A stretch of 64,000 nucleotides of DNA, taken from CAWDDA01 sp963813345 (lineage in GTDB: Bacteria > Acidobacteriota > Blastocatellia > RBC074). Position 1 is the first letter of the stretch, and the number at the start of each line of letters is the position of its first letter. The notes beneath the pieces are model-generated. The model was given only the letters and a program-made list of their open reading frames with translations. It did not search any database and had not been told where the DNA came from. The position numbers and the translations under genes are program-made. The stretch spans positions 186,001-250,000 of the forward strand of contig CAWEYR010000033.1 of assembly GCA_963813345.1 (NCBI GenBank), in the 5' to 3' direction. Below, piece after piece: positions 39,729-49,933 of this stretch.

Positions 39729-40428
39729 CTAATTCGCCTTGGGAGTAGGCGTGGCTTTCTTCTTGCCGCCAGTAAAGACCTCGCCAACTTTCTTGGCGCC
39801 GTCGACTGTAGCCTTTCCTGCGGCTTCGGCTCCTTTGGCTGTAGCCGATCCGACCTTCTTTGCGCCATCAACTGTCGCGTCTCCGACTTTCTCGGCTCCC
39901 TTGGCAGTTTCAGATGCTGCCGTCTTAGCGCCTTCAGCCGTCGCCTTGCCTGCCGTCACGGCAGCCTTCTCGGTTGCATCTGCTGCCGTCTTCACGCCGG
40001 AAACAGTCTCTTTTTCGGCCGTCGAAAGTGCATCTCCCGTCGCAGTCATCGCCTTATCGGTCATGCTCTTGTCCTTGAGCTCGCCCGAGGTGTCATCCTT
40101 ATGAGTCACGGTTGCGGTCTTGGCACCGCTTGGCGATGTCGTTCGCGTTACCTTGGCGACGCTATGAGTTGAGGAAGTAGGGAACGTACGCACTTCTGTT
40201 TTGGATCCGTCAACATGGAGGGATTCGATAGTCGTGGATCCATCCTTGTTCTTGATAGTTCTCGTGCTGGTGACAGCCGGAGTCGGTGTCGCCACCGCAA
40301 CTTCTGGAGTCGCCGTCGGCGTGGCAACAACCGGTGTCGGGCGTCGGCGCGCTGGTTTCCGGCGACGAGTAACATCCAGCAATCGCGAGCGTTGATGAAA
40401 CGACAGCTAAGACAAATGCCTTTCTCAT
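39729..40428 (-). CDS. Lipoprotein with Ala/Lys-rich LEA-like repeats, frameshifted
   Basis: About 232 residues when a break near 40345 is bridged. MRKAFVLAVVSSTLAIAGC is a lipoprotein signal with the lipobox Cys at residue 19. A Pro/Thr-rich linker (TPVVATPTATPEVAVATPTP) follows, then a polar region, then repeated 11- to 15-residue units with the pattern (A)TxGAKKVGxAT-xGAEAAGKAT. Such amphipathic repeats resemble LEA or apolipoprotein-like proteins tied to desiccation or envelope stability; that role is inference. No partner gene is adjacent. Confidence 0.75.
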
Positions 40429-40483
40429 AGTCCTCCTCTTTGCTTGCAAAATCACCTACGGAACCACGGACAACCCGCGGGGC

Positions 40484-43141
40484 TTAGTGATGTCTAATCA
40501 TGATAGCACCGGCCCTCACGGCTTTGCATCCATCCAGTTCTTTCCGGCGCCGATATCGACGAGCAAGAGGAACCGCAAGCTCGGCCGCATTTTCCATTGC
40601 CTGCTTGATTACTTTGGTGGCTTTTTCAACTTGAGACTCGGGCACCTCAAAGACAAGTTCGTCGTGCACCTGAAGTATCATTCGAGCATCGATCTTTGCT
40701 TTCTCGAGCGCGGCATCGGCTCTGAGCATGGCGCGTTTGACAATGTCGCTCGCTGATCCCTGCATCGGCATATTGATCGTCTCGCGTTCCGCGCGCGCGC
40801 GCAGGCTCGCGTTCTTGTTCTTTAAGTCCGGCAACCGTCTGAGACGCCCGAAAATTGACCGCACCACGCAGCCTTCGCTCCGCACTTTCTCAGGGAACTC
40901 GACCATATACCGCTTCACACCGGCAAAGGTTCGATAGTAGTCGTCAATTACTTTTCTTGCTTCGCTTCGAGAAATGCTGATTCGTTGTGACAGACCAAAC
41001 GCACCGATCGAATATGCAATGCCGAAATTGACGATCTTGGCCACCCTTCGCTTCTCTTTTAGCTCGCTGCCCGTTTTCGCTCCGAATACGTCGCGAGCGG
41101 TGCGCGCATGAATGTCTTCACCCTGACTGAATGCCTCGAGCATTACCGGATCCTGAGTCACGTGCGCCAGCAGCCTGAGCTCGATCTGAGAATAGTCAGC
41201 CGAAAGCAGAACGTTGCCTTTCTCAGGAACAAATGCACGCCGTATGCGCCGGCCCATCTCGGTGCGTATCGGAATGTTCTGCAGATTCGGTTCAGTTGAC
41301 GACAGGCGTCCGGTTGCCGTTGAAGTCTGGTTGAGAGTGGTGTGAATACGGCCGTCTCGAGGATCGATCAGGCCCGGAAATGCGTCGACATACGTTCCCT
41401 TGAGCTTGGACATTTCCCGAAACTCGATGATCAGCCGCGGAAGTTCGTATTTCGCAGCCAGCTCATCCAATATGTCCCGGCTCGTCGATATCTTGCCGGT
41501 CGTTGTTCTCCGCGACACTTCGAAATTGAGACGCTCGAATATGTCTCCCAGTTGCGAGGGTGAATTGATATTGAACTCCTCGCCAGCAAGACCATAGATG
41601 CGAGACGTAAGGTTTTCGAGCTCGCGCTCCATCTCGTTCGAAAGACCTTCGAGCACTTTGGTATCGACTCGGAACCCGGCACGCTCGATTCGATGGATAA
41701 GCGGCGCCAGCGGCAACTCTATCTCGCGATAAACTTCATTCAGCCCGTCGCTCTCGATCCGGGCCGAAAGCAGATCGGCGAGCCGTCCCGTCAAATCGGC
41801 GCGCATCGCAGTGCGATGCCAGGTCTCGTCGCGGCTCTCAATCGAGATGCCGCCATATTCCCGCGCAAGATCTGACAGCTCATACTTGCCGCGTTCAGGA
41901 TCGAGAAGGTATGCAGCGATCAGCACATCATCACTCACTCCGTTGAGCTCGATGTTGAGCCCCGCGCAAGTTGCAACGGCGCGCTTCAGGTCGTAGACCG
42001 ACTTCTCAATGATCCCATTGTCCAGAAGACCGCCCACCAGTTTCAAAGCATCGCTTTTGCCTTCGATCACGCTGAGATCAACATAATCGGCACGGCCTGG
42101 TGCACTGGAAAAGCCTACACCCTCAAGAGCGCTGCCCATTCCAGCAATCGAAAACGCAAACCGGTCGCAGGTATGCAGCGCATCACTCAGTCTCCTGACA
42201 TCTCCAAGCGATTCATGTCTCGAGTATTCGACAATGTCTGAAGGTCGCGGCTCGCTCGGCTCGACCTTTCCTGCGGCGTCGGCAAACTCACGACTGAATT
42301 GAGCGAACTCAAGCTCGGAAAAAAGATCGTACGCAGCTTTTCTGTCAGGTTCTCTGGCGATCAGGTTGTCGAGGTCGAGCTCGATCGGCGCGTCGAGGTC
42401 GAGCTTTGCCAGCTCACGCGAAAGTTTTATCTGCTCAACGAAGTCGCGAAGAGACTCGCGGTGATTCTTGCGTTTGACCTCCTCCCAGCCTGCAAGCGCG
42501 CGGTCAAGTGTCTCGAACTGCTCAATCAGTTGAACGGCACCCTTCTCGCCAATACCCGGCGCACCCGGAATCCCGTCAATCGAATCTCCCATCAGCCCCA
42601 GAAGGTCGACTACCTGATCGGGCCTGACTCCGATCCGCTTCTTGACTGCAGCCTCGTCGAACCAGGTCTCGCCGGTCTTGTCGACCTTGAGAATGATCGT
42701 CTGCGGATCCTGGACAAGCTGGCAGAGGTCCTTATCGCTTGAAACGATGACAGTTTGAAGGCCAAGACTGGATGCCTTTTTTGCGAGAGTGCCGATTACA
42801 TCGTCCGCCTCCCAGCGCGGCAACTTCAAGATTGGAACACGCAATACATCGCATACCTTTAAGATGTATTCGATCTGTGTTGAAAGATCGTCCGGCATCG
42901 CCTGGCGATCCTTTTTGTACTGGTCGTAGGCATCGTGACGAAACGTTCGCTCAGACACGTCCATCGCAATGCCGAGATAATCAGGCTTATAGTCAGTGAT
43001 CAGCTTCCTCAACATCATCGCGAAGCCGAGGACGGCATTCGTCGGCAGGCCTTTAGAATTGGAAAGGCGAGGGATCGCCCAGTACGCGCGATAGATGCTC
43101 GACATCCCGTCGATAAGAAATAGACGCTTCGTCGGCTTCAT
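40484..43141 (-). CDS. polA: DNA polymerase I, proofreading site degenerate
   Basis: 885 residues as read. The N-terminal 5'-3' exonuclease (LFLIDGMSSIYRAYWA, WEADDVIGTLA), a middle 3'-5' exonuclease fold, and the polymerase with SADYSQIELRLLAHV, AKIVNFGIAYSIGAFGLSQR and LQVHDELVFEVP. The exonuclease DxE motif is absent (FAFSIAGMGS in that place), as in Taq polymerase, so proofreading is probably lost. A one-base break near 40562 shifts the last codons: the other frame reads LVDIGAGKNWMDAKP and stops at 40516, the expected C-terminus. It is divergent from the thiolase gene, with 69 bases between. Confidence 0.96.
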   Translation of the reverse strand: MKPTKRLFLIDGMSSIYRAYWAIPRLSNSKGLPTNAVLGFAMMLRKLITDYKPDYLGIAMDVSERTFRHDAYDQYKKDRQAMPDDLSTQIEYILKVCDVLRVPILKLPRWEADDVIGTLAKKASSLGLQTVIVSSDKDLCQLVQDPQTIILKVDKTGETWFDEAAVKKRIGVRPDQVVDLLGLMGDSIDGIPGAPGIGEKGAVQLIEQFETLDRALAGWEEVKRKNHRESLRDFVEQIKLSRELAKLDLDAPIELDLDNLIAREPDRKAAYDLFSELEFAQFSREFADAAGKVEPSEPRPSDIVEYSRHESLGDVRRLSDALHTCDRFAFSIAGMGSALEGVGFSSAPGRADYVDLSVIEGKSDALKLVGGLLDNGIIEKSVYDLKRAVATCAGLNIELNGVSDDVLIAAYLLDPERGKYELSDLAREYGGISIESRDETWHRTAMRADLTGRLADLLSARIESDGLNEVYREIELPLAPLIHRIERAGFRVDTKVLEGLSNEMERELENLTSRIYGLAGEEFNINSPSQLGDIFERLNFEVSRRTTTGKISTSRDILDELAAKYELPRLIIEFREMSKLKGTYVDAFPGLIDPRDGRIHTTLNQTSTATGRLSSTEPNLQNIPIRTEMGRRIRRAFVPEKGNVLLSADYSQIELRLLAHVTQDPVMLEAFSQGEDIHARTARDVFGAKTGSELKEKRRVAKIVNFGIAYSIGAFGLSQRISISRSEARKVIDDYYRTFAGVKRYMVEFPEKVRSEGCVVRSIFGRLRRLPDLKNKNASLRARAERETINMPMQGSASDIVKRAMLRADAALEKAKIDARMILQVHDELVFEVPESQVEKATKVIKQAMENAAELAVPLARRYRRRKELDGCKAVRAGAIMIRHH

Positions 43142-43210
43142 AGGACCACGGATTATGGGTACACTGTATCGGCGTAAGTCAAGTCAACGGGACTAGCAGG
43201 GAGGATCGTT

Positions 43211-44447
43211 ATGGGAAATGCATTCATTATTGATACCGTGCGAACGCCGAGAGGCCGCGGGAAAATGGGCAAAGGTGCCCTCACCGGAATTCATCCGCAG
43301 GAACTTCTGGGACAAACACTCAATCAGCTGGCGATCAGAACCGGGATCGACCGGAGTCTGGTAGACGATGTTGTAATGGGATGTGTCTCGCAGGCCGGTG
43401 AGCAGGGTGGTGACATCGCGCGCAGCGCGGTGCTTGCTGCCGACTGGCCCATCGAGATCACAGGCGTCTCGCTCAATCGCTATTGCGGCTCCGGGCTTCA
43501 GGCAGTGAATTTTGCTGCCATGGGAATCATGTCCGGGATGCAGAATCTCGTTGTCGGCGGCGGCGTGGAAAGCATGTCACGTGCGCCAATGGGTTCCGAC
43601 GGATCGGGCCTCGACGGCAACAACCCGCATCTGCGCCGCAAACATTTCCAGGTGCCACAGGGACTCAGCGCCGATCTCATCGCGACGCTCGAGGGCTTCA
43701 GCCGCGAAACACTCGATCGCTTCGCACTCAAGTCGCAGCAGAATGCGGCTCAGGCAATCAGTCAGGGGCGGTTCAAGCGAAGTCTTTTCGGAGTCCGGGA
43801 CCCGCAAACAAATGAGATAGCTCTCGAAGCCGACGAGTATCCTCGCCCGTCTACAACTATCGAAGCACTCTCAAGTCTCGAACCGGCATTCGCCGCGCTT
43901 GGCGCGGCCGTGGCCGGTCCGAATGGCGAAACGTTCGATCAGATGGTGCTCAAGAAATATCCCGAGGCTGGTGAGGTCAGACACCTGCATACAGCCGGGA
44001 ATTCCAGCGGGATCGTCGACGGCGCAGCGTCTGTCCTTCTCGCCTCCGAAGACTTTGTCAAAGCACACGGACTCAAGGCGCGGGCGCGTATTACGAGCAT
44101 GGCAACTGCCGGCGCTGAGCCGATGATCATGCTCACGGCTCCAACGCCGGCTTCACAAAAGGCACTGGCTCAGAGACGAATGACGGCGTCGGACATCGAT
44201 CTTTGGGAAATCAATGAAGCTTTCGCCACTGTCCCATTACAGGTAATCCGAAACCTCGACATCGATCCCGAGAAGGTAAACGTCAACGGCGGGTCGATCG
44301 CATTTCGGTCATCCCCTCGGAGCTACAGGCGCGATTCTCCTTGGCACCGCGCTCGATGAGCTCGAACGGCGTGGACTCGCGACTGCGCTCATCACCCTTT
44401 GCATCGGCGGCGGCCAGGGAATCGCAACGATCATTGAGAGAGTGTGA
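43211..44447 (+). CDS. Thiolase (acetyl-CoA C-acyltransferase), frameshifted near the end
   Basis: Condenses or cleaves acyl-CoA. About 410 residues. NRYCGSGLQAV holds the nucleophilic Cys, NEAFATVP and, after one extra T near 44310, GHPLGATGA (catalytic His) and the C-terminal CIGGGQG. The frame then ends at TGA 44445. The ATG at 43211 follows a GGGAGG site. No other beta-oxidation gene is adjacent. The extra T falls in a run of T, which suggests a sequencing error. Confidence 0.94.
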
Positions 44448-44456
44448 AAAGAAGAA

Positions 44457-44579
44457 AGTGCTGAGTGCGTGCTGGTGCTGAGTGAGTTTGAGTTCAAGCT
44501 TTAGCTTGTGGTTACATTCGAATCGTCACAAGAGCAAGCTAAAGCTTGAACTCAAACTCACTCAGCACTCAGCACTCAG
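44457..44579. repeat. Family B palindrome with GTGCTGA/TCAGCAC heptamers, copy 1
   Basis: Left: AGTGCTGAGTGCGTGCTGGTGCTGAGTG, then GAGTTCAAGCTTTAGCTTG. Right: the complement, CAAGCTAAAGCTTGAACTC and CTCAGCACTCAGCACTCAG. Both arms can pair. It fills the gap between thiolase and the MATE gene. Confidence 0.88.
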
Positions 44580-44591
44580 GAGAATACATTC

Positions 44592-45958
44592 GTGCAGGAC
44601 CTCACGACGGGATCGGTTTCGCGTCATTTGCTCAAGACTACCAGCTTCATGCTGGTGACGATGGTTTTTCAGACGCTCTACTTCCTCGTCGATCTCTACT
44701 GGGTCGGCAGCCTCGGCAAGGAAGCTGTGGCGGCGGTCGGTGTCTCTGGGAATCTGGCGTTCGTCGTGCTGGCACTGTCACAGATGCTTGGCGTAGGCAC
44801 GACCACGCTGGTCTCACATGCTGCGGGACGCGCCGATCGCGACCAGGCACGCCTGGTCTTCAACCAGTCGCAAGTCGTCTCGATGCTGGCTGGCTTTATC
44901 TTTTTTGTCATCGCGATGTTGTTGCGGCCGGCCTATGCCCGCCAACTCACCGCCGACAGTTTGACCGCCGAACTGACCGCTGAATACCTGCTCTGGTTCA
45001 TCCCGGCAATGGGGTTGCAATTCGGTATCGTCGCCATGGGTGCCGCGCTCAGGGGAACTGGCAACTTCAAGCCTGGGATGGTCGTACAGACCACCACAGT
45101 CATCATCAATATAGTTCTCGCACCGATTCTCATTTTTGGCTGGATCACCGGCCGGCCGCTCGGCGTCGCCGGCGCGGCGATCGCCAGTCTTGTGGCGGTC
45201 GTGGTCGGCGTGGTTTGGCTGACATTCTATTTCCTGCCAAAGGACGCATATTTGCAGTTCGCAGCCGCGAACTGGAAACCACAATTCGCTCTCTGGCGGA
45301 AACTGCTCTCGATCGGGTTGCCGGCCGGCGCCGAGTTCGCGCTCATGGCCGTCTATCTCTTTATCGTCTACGCCATCAGCCGGCCATTTGGCGCTGGGGC
45401 TCAAGCCGGGTTCGGTATCGGAATGCGCATCATCCAGGCGGGATTCATGCCAATCGTCGCGCTCGGGTTCGCTGTGGCGCCGGTAGCAGGGCAGAACTTT
45501 GGTGCTGGCAAGCCGGATCGCGTCCGGGAGACATTCAGATCGGCAGTCTCTATGTCTGTTGGCGCGATGCTACTGCTTGCGCTGCTTTGTCACATCGCAC
45601 CGGGAGCGATGATTCGCGTTTTTTCGAAGGACCCTCAGGTACTCCTGGTCGGTGAGGAATACCTCCGAATCATCTCCTGGAACTTCATGGCTTCAGGAGT
45701 CGTGTTTGTCTCTTCGAGCATGTTCCAGGCGATGGGTAACACGCTTCCGCCGTTGGCCGCTTCCTTCGCCCGTATCCTCGTTGTGGCGATCCCAGGACCA
45801 TGCTGACGAGGCTTCCGGGGTTCGAGCTGCGTTGGATCTGGTATCTCTCGGTCGTGGCAGTAGCTATTCAGTTGGCCCTGAACCTCTGGTTGCTCAGGCG
45901 TGAGTTTGGAATCCGGTTAGGTTCGAGTTCCATGTTCAGGTTGCGGGAAGCAAGCTAA
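44592..45958 (+). CDS. MATE family efflux transporter, frameshifted near the end
   Basis: A multidrug/toxin extrusion pump driven by Na+ or H+. About 455 residues with 12 membrane helices: LVTMVFQTLYFLVDLYWVGSLG, GVGTTTLVSHAAGRAD, GFIFFVIAMLL. The start is GTG 44592. A one-base break near 45790 shifts the last two helices; the continuation reads TMLTRLPGFELRWIWYLSVV and ends at a TAA (45956) inside the next family B repeat. The drug substrate is unknown. Confidence 0.92.
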
Positions 45959-46016
45959 AGCTTGAACTCCAACTCAGCACTCAGCACCCAGCACTCAGCA
46001 CTCAGCACTCAGCACT
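45950..46016. repeat. Family B repeat, half copy 2
   Basis: GCAAGCTAAAGCTTGAACTC is followed by six or more tandem units of TCAGCAC/AGCACTC. The left arm is missing, so no hairpin forms. It supplies the MATE stop codon and lies between the convergent MATE and SDR genes. Confidence 0.85.
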
Positions 46017-46022
46017 TCTTCT

Positions 46023-46833
46023 TCATGCCTTCGTGGCGCCGTTCACCATCCATCCGCCATCGACAAAAATTGTTTGTCCGGTGATATAGGAGCCCGCATC
46101 GGATGCGAGCATTATTGCGGCTCCAGCAAGATCAGCAGGGACGCCGGGGCGCTCCATTGGAATGACACTTACAGCGCTTGCGTAAAGCTCAGGCTTTGAG
46201 AAGACCGCATCGGTCATTTGTGTCCAGAAGCGTCCGGGCGCTATCGAGTTTACCGTGATCCCGTCCTTTGCAAGCTCGACCGCGAGAGCGTGCGTCATCG
46301 CCTTCATTCCGCCTTTGCTGATGGCGTACAGCGCGACGTTCGGCACGACCATCTCGTACGCGATCGAACCTATATTGATAATGCGGCCCCATCGTTTGGC
46401 ACGCATGACTCGCGCTGCCTCCTGTGATGCGAAGAACGCACCTTTGAGGTTGATCGCCATCAACTTGTCCCAATCATCCTCAGTGAAAGTATCAACCGGT
46501 CTGCGAAAGTTTATTCCGGCGCAGTTGACGAGAATGTCGAGCCCTCCAAATATCGCAACAGTGCCGCCAACCATTGCACTCACTTCCTGAACCACACTCA
46601 CATCGGTCACTATGCCGGTCGCTTGAGCACCAGATGCACGGATAAGTTCCACCGCGTGATTCAGCTCTTCCCGGTTGCGGGCTGCTATGGCTACATTGGC
46701 GCCTGAAATTGCGAGTGCCTGCGCGATTGCCAGACCGAGCCCGCGGCTGCCCCCTGTGACGAGAGCAACTTTCCCGTCCAATCGTCATGCTCGGCATTTG
46801 AAACTCGTCATCGAGAACCCGTCGTTGATCCAT
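46023..46833 (-). CDS. SDR family oxidoreductase, frameshift near start
   Basis: A classical short-chain dehydrogenase. ALVTGGSRGLG is the NAD(P) site, NCAGIN and GSIAYEM precede YAISKGG (catalytic Tyr-xxx-Lys), and the C-terminus has GQTIFVDGGWMVNG. From the Rossmann start onward 252 residues are read, beginning at a TTG (46781). An ATG at 46833 overlaps the PhyH stop as TGATG and would add MDQRRVLDDEFQMPSMTI if one base is restored near 46781, so the longer form is more likely. It is coupled to the PhyH gene, suggesting consecutive steps on one small molecule. Confidence 0.9.
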
Positions 46834-47708
46834 CAAAGATTTCCTTTCAGAAGAGGAAAGAACTGTCCGCCCATTCTCTCGCCTTTGGATATTGGAGGAA
46901 CGCCTTCAAGCAGCGGTTCGTTCGAATCCGACATGACGCCGTCAAGAAAAGCGTTTATCACAGTCGCGCGCCGCGGGTGATCGGATTTGTTTGCGAAAGA
47001 TCCGTGAATCGTTCGCGGATGATGGAACGAACACTGTCCAGCCTCGAGCTCGATGGGAACGGGATTGAAGGCCTTCTTTTGATCCTCGTCGAGAACTGCA
47101 TAAATGGCGTCCATATCCCCGGCCAGACCTGTGATGGGAAGATCCGGCCAGAGATGGCTGCCTGGAACATAGTGAACGCAGCCATTCTCGCGCGTCGATT
47201 CGTCGAGCCCGATCCAACAGGTCACATGCGCCAGCGGCCGAGTGCGTGTCCAATAGGAATAATCCTGATGCCAGGCGACAACCCCGCCGTGCCGGGCAGG
47301 CTTTGAGAAAATCTGGTCGTGCCAAAACCGGACGGCGCCTCCGAGCAGCTGCGACGCTCTGGTTGTGAATCCCGGATGCCAGAGCACGTCGTGAAAACCC
47401 GGCGCAATCCTCCAGGCGCCCAGAGCATGCAGCAGTATCGTCGAAGGATCCAGCGATTCGTTGGAATGATACTCATAGAAGAGATGATGCAGCGGATGTG
47501 CTACATCAGCGAGTTCCGAGAGCTCACGCCGCAGCCAGATCACCTGCTGCTGCGAGAGAATTTGAAGTCCGGTCAGATAACCGGATTCTTTGTAGAACTC
47601 TACCTGATCCATGCTGAGCGCGTGGACATTCGAGTCCTCCGACAGCTCGAGGAAGCGGCTTACAGGAGAATGATAAAGGGAGAGATCCTTTTCCATTACG
47701 GCTCGCAA
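46833..47708 (-). CDS. Phytanoyl-CoA dioxygenase (PhyH) family protein
   Basis: A 291-residue Fe(II)/2-oxoglutarate oxygenase. WHQDYSYW gives the HxD, and HHPRTIHGSF with RRATVINAF gives the distal His and the Arg that binds 2-oxoglutarate. It is translationally coupled to the SDR gene. PhyH-SDR pairs often hydroxylate and then oxidise a small substrate, but the substrate here is not predictable. The gene is divergent from the NifA-like activator, with palindrome D in the gap. Confidence 0.92.
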   Translation of the reverse strand: MRAVMEKDLSLYHSPVSRFLELSEDSNVHALSMDQVEFYKESGYLTGLQILSQQQVIWLRRELSELADVAHPLHHLFYEYHSNESLDPSTILLHALGAWRIAPGFHDVLWHPGFTTRASQLLGGAVRFWHDQIFSKPARHGGVVAWHQDYSYWTRTRPLAHVTCWIGLDESTRENGCVHYVPGSHLWPDLPITGLAGDMDAIYAVLDEDQKKAFNPVPIELEAGQCSFHHPRTIHGSFANKSDHPRRATVINAFLDGVMSDSNEPLLEGVPPISKGERMGGQFFPLLKGNL

Positions 47709-47756
47709 TTCTGGTCCACTGCACGTCGCGACTGCAAGGCACGTGGGAGGCTCGCA

Positions 47757-47846
47757 GTTTGGAGTGCTGCGGCTTGGCGCAGCTTTTGCGTCCGCCGGAT
47801 AGTTCGCTACGGACGAAAAGCTGCGCCAAGCCGCAGCACTCCAAAT
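47757..47846. repeat. Family D palindromic repeat
   Basis: GTTTGGAGTGCTGCGGCTTG and GCGCAGCTTTT pair with their complement ending AGCACTCCAAA. The inner CGTCCGCCGGATAGTTCGCTACGGACG forms a second hairpin. It lies in the divergent PhyH/activator gap. A shortened copy is at 32204. Confidence 0.88.
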
Positions 47847-48027
47847 TTAAGACAGTTTTGTCGTTTGAGCATACGTAAATGACATTTCCGTGAAAAGAAC
47901 ATTGCGCGTCTCATCGCGAGATCTGTCTATTCATCAATGCGATAGCTCCCGACAGTGGTGTGGGGCATAAGGATTGCCGATTGTCTGCTGCTGGAAAGTC
48001 TTCACAAACAGGAACGGGAGCGTGGAC

Positions 48028-49599
48028 ATGGATTCTGCAGTTGAGGGAGCACGCTACATGGTGGCACCCTCGGAGCTCATCGAGCGTTTCAGCTCGCGAT
48101 GGAAAACATTGCACGAGGTATACAGCCTCCTCGATCGAACAGGAGAATTCGAGGAGGCAGTCACGAGGATTCTCCTTCTGCTGAATGAAAGGCACCGGTT
48201 GGGTCCCTGCTTTCTCTCGCTGGTAACGGAGGATGCGAGCGAAACCCGTACAGAGTTTGCGGTCGGAGTCAGCGGCCGAGCCCGCTCACTTGCCCGTTAT
48301 CGAATCGGTGAAGGTATTACCGGGCGGGTGATCGAAACCGGAGTGCCTCTCATCGTTCCTTCAGTCAGGGACGAGCCGGACTATCTGAACCGTACTGGTT
48401 CCGTTCTCCCTAACGATGAAGTCAGAGCTTTTGTCTGCGTGCCCGTGGTTTCAGGTGGAGTCACAATCGGGGCACTCGGAGCGCTCCTGCGTCCTGACGA
48501 CGAAAGTAGTCTCGAATCCCTTTCCGATTTCCTTCTTGCGATTGCTTCCCTTCTTGGACAGGCCCTGAAAGCCATTCGCTTCGACAAATGGAACAATCCG
48601 TCTGAGCTTTCATCCAACAGTACACCAGCACTTGTCCAGAAAGCTGACCTTGGTTCACTGGTTGGCACGAGCAATGCGATCCTGGCAACCGTTGAGCAGG
48701 CATTACAGGTGGCTGCAACACGTACTACGGTACTCATAAGAGGAGAGTCAGGAACAGGAAAGGAGCTGATTGCCGAGGTGATTCACCGGCATTCAACTCG
48801 CGCTGAGGGGCCGCTTGTGAAGGTCAACTGTGCGGCACTGCCGGAGGGCCTGATTGAAGCCGAGCTGTTCGGACACGAACGCGGAGCTTTTACCGGAGCT
48901 CACACGCGCAGGAAAGGGCGTTTCGAGCTTGCTCATGGTGGAACGATCTTTCTTGATGAAGTCGGTGACGTCAGCGCCGCGATGCAGAGTCGCCTGTTGC
49001 GAGTGCTCCAGGAACGCGAGTTTGAACGCGTTGGCGGAACCGAGACTCTCAAGGTGGACGTTCGTCTGATTGCGGCGACAAACAAGAACCTTGAGCTCGC
49101 GATCAGCGAGGGAACATTCCGCGAAGACCTTTACTATCGACTCAACGTCTTCACCATCTTTGTGCCGCCGCTCCGGGAGCGAAAGACCGATGTCCTGCTG
49201 CTTGCCGATCATTTCGTCGAGAAATACGCTCAGGCGCACGAGAAGACCGTTAAACGAATTTCGACTCCGGCAATCGACATGTTGATGAGTTACCACTGGC
49301 CGGGCAATGTCAGAGAGCTTGAGAACTGTATCGAGCGCGCCGTCGTGCTGTGCGATGATGCCGTGATACACAGTCATCATCTTCCACCGACCCTCCAGAC
49401 GGCAGAATTCTCGGACACAGTGCCGGCCGCGTCGCTAGTTGGTGCTGTCGTTGCTCTCGAGCGCGAGATGATCATCGATGCACTCAAGACTTCAAAAGGA
49501 AACCAGGCGCGAGCTGCAAAACTGCTTCAGGTGACCGAGCGAATGATCAACTACAAAGTGAAGAAGTATGGCATCGACTGCAGGCGATTCTCCAACTGA
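48028..49599 (+). CDS. Sigma-54-dependent activator, GAF-AAA+-Fis (NifA-like)
   Basis: 523 residues from ATG 48028, preceded by a modest GGGAG site; an earlier ATG at 47974 only adds 18 atypical residues. An N-terminal GAF sensor (about 20-180, EGITGRVIETGVPLIVPSVR), then AAA+ with Walker A GESGTGKE (239-246), GAFTGA (286-291, sigma-54 contact) and the Walker B region TIFLDEVGD, and a C-terminal Fis helix-turn-helix (EREMIIDALKTSKGNQARAAKLL). It would bend DNA and open sigma-54 promoters in response to a ligand. No sigma-54 promoter was identified nearby, so the targets are unknown. Confidence 0.95.
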   Translation: MDSAVEGARYMVAPSELIERFSSRWKTLHEVYSLLDRTGEFEEAVTRILLLLNERHRLGPCFLSLVTEDASETRTEFAVGVSGRARSLARYRIGEGITGRVIETGVPLIVPSVRDEPDYLNRTGSVLPNDEVRAFVCVPVVSGGVTIGALGALLRPDDESSLESLSDFLLAIASLLGQALKAIRFDKWNNPSELSSNSTPALVQKADLGSLVGTSNAILATVEQALQVAATRTTVLIRGESGTGKELIAEVIHRHSTRAEGPLVKVNCAALPEGLIEAELFGHERGAFTGAHTRRKGRFELAHGGTIFLDEVGDVSAAMQSRLLRVLQEREFERVGGTETLKVDVRLIAATNKNLELAISEGTFREDLYYRLNVFTIFVPPLRERKTDVLLLADHFVEKYAQAHEKTVKRISTPAIDMLMSYHWPGNVRELENCIERAVVLCDDAVIHSHHLPPTLQTAEFSDTVPAASLVGAVVALEREMIIDALKTSKGNQARAAKLLQVTERMINYKVKKYGIDCRRFSN

Positions 49600-49933
49600 A
49601 TGATGACCCGGAGTAACGACCACAGATTTGTGGCGTGTAGGCCGATTGCGCCACAACTTTGTCCCACACGTAACCTTCTTAACAACTTGCATGAACACGG
49701 CACGATCACTCGAAGCCAATGTTTACAGGGGGTAGCGGCCCTGAAATCCACCGCGGCACACCCCTTGCTCTACTATCAACCGTAACCCACACCGGGCAAC
49801 CCAGCGCAATCAATACCCTCAAGATGCCCGGTTTATGAGGGGCGCGTAACGAACGCCCCTCTCCACACTTCTTCGCGCAACTCCGTGATATCATCGAGGC
49901 TTATGGTTTCACTCTCGAATCGGTGAGGGCCTC
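49600..49933. other. 334-bp intergenic stretch, no gene seen
   Basis: No protein-like frame, tRNA or repeat-family copy was found. A search for a -24/-12 (GG...GC with 10 bases between) sigma-54 site gave no match. It probably holds the promoter of the TPR protein gene. Confidence 0.45.

Noticed and set aside
49600..49933. Sigma-54 promoter after the NifA-like gene
   Set aside because: The closest GG/GC pair has 14 bases between, not the required 10.
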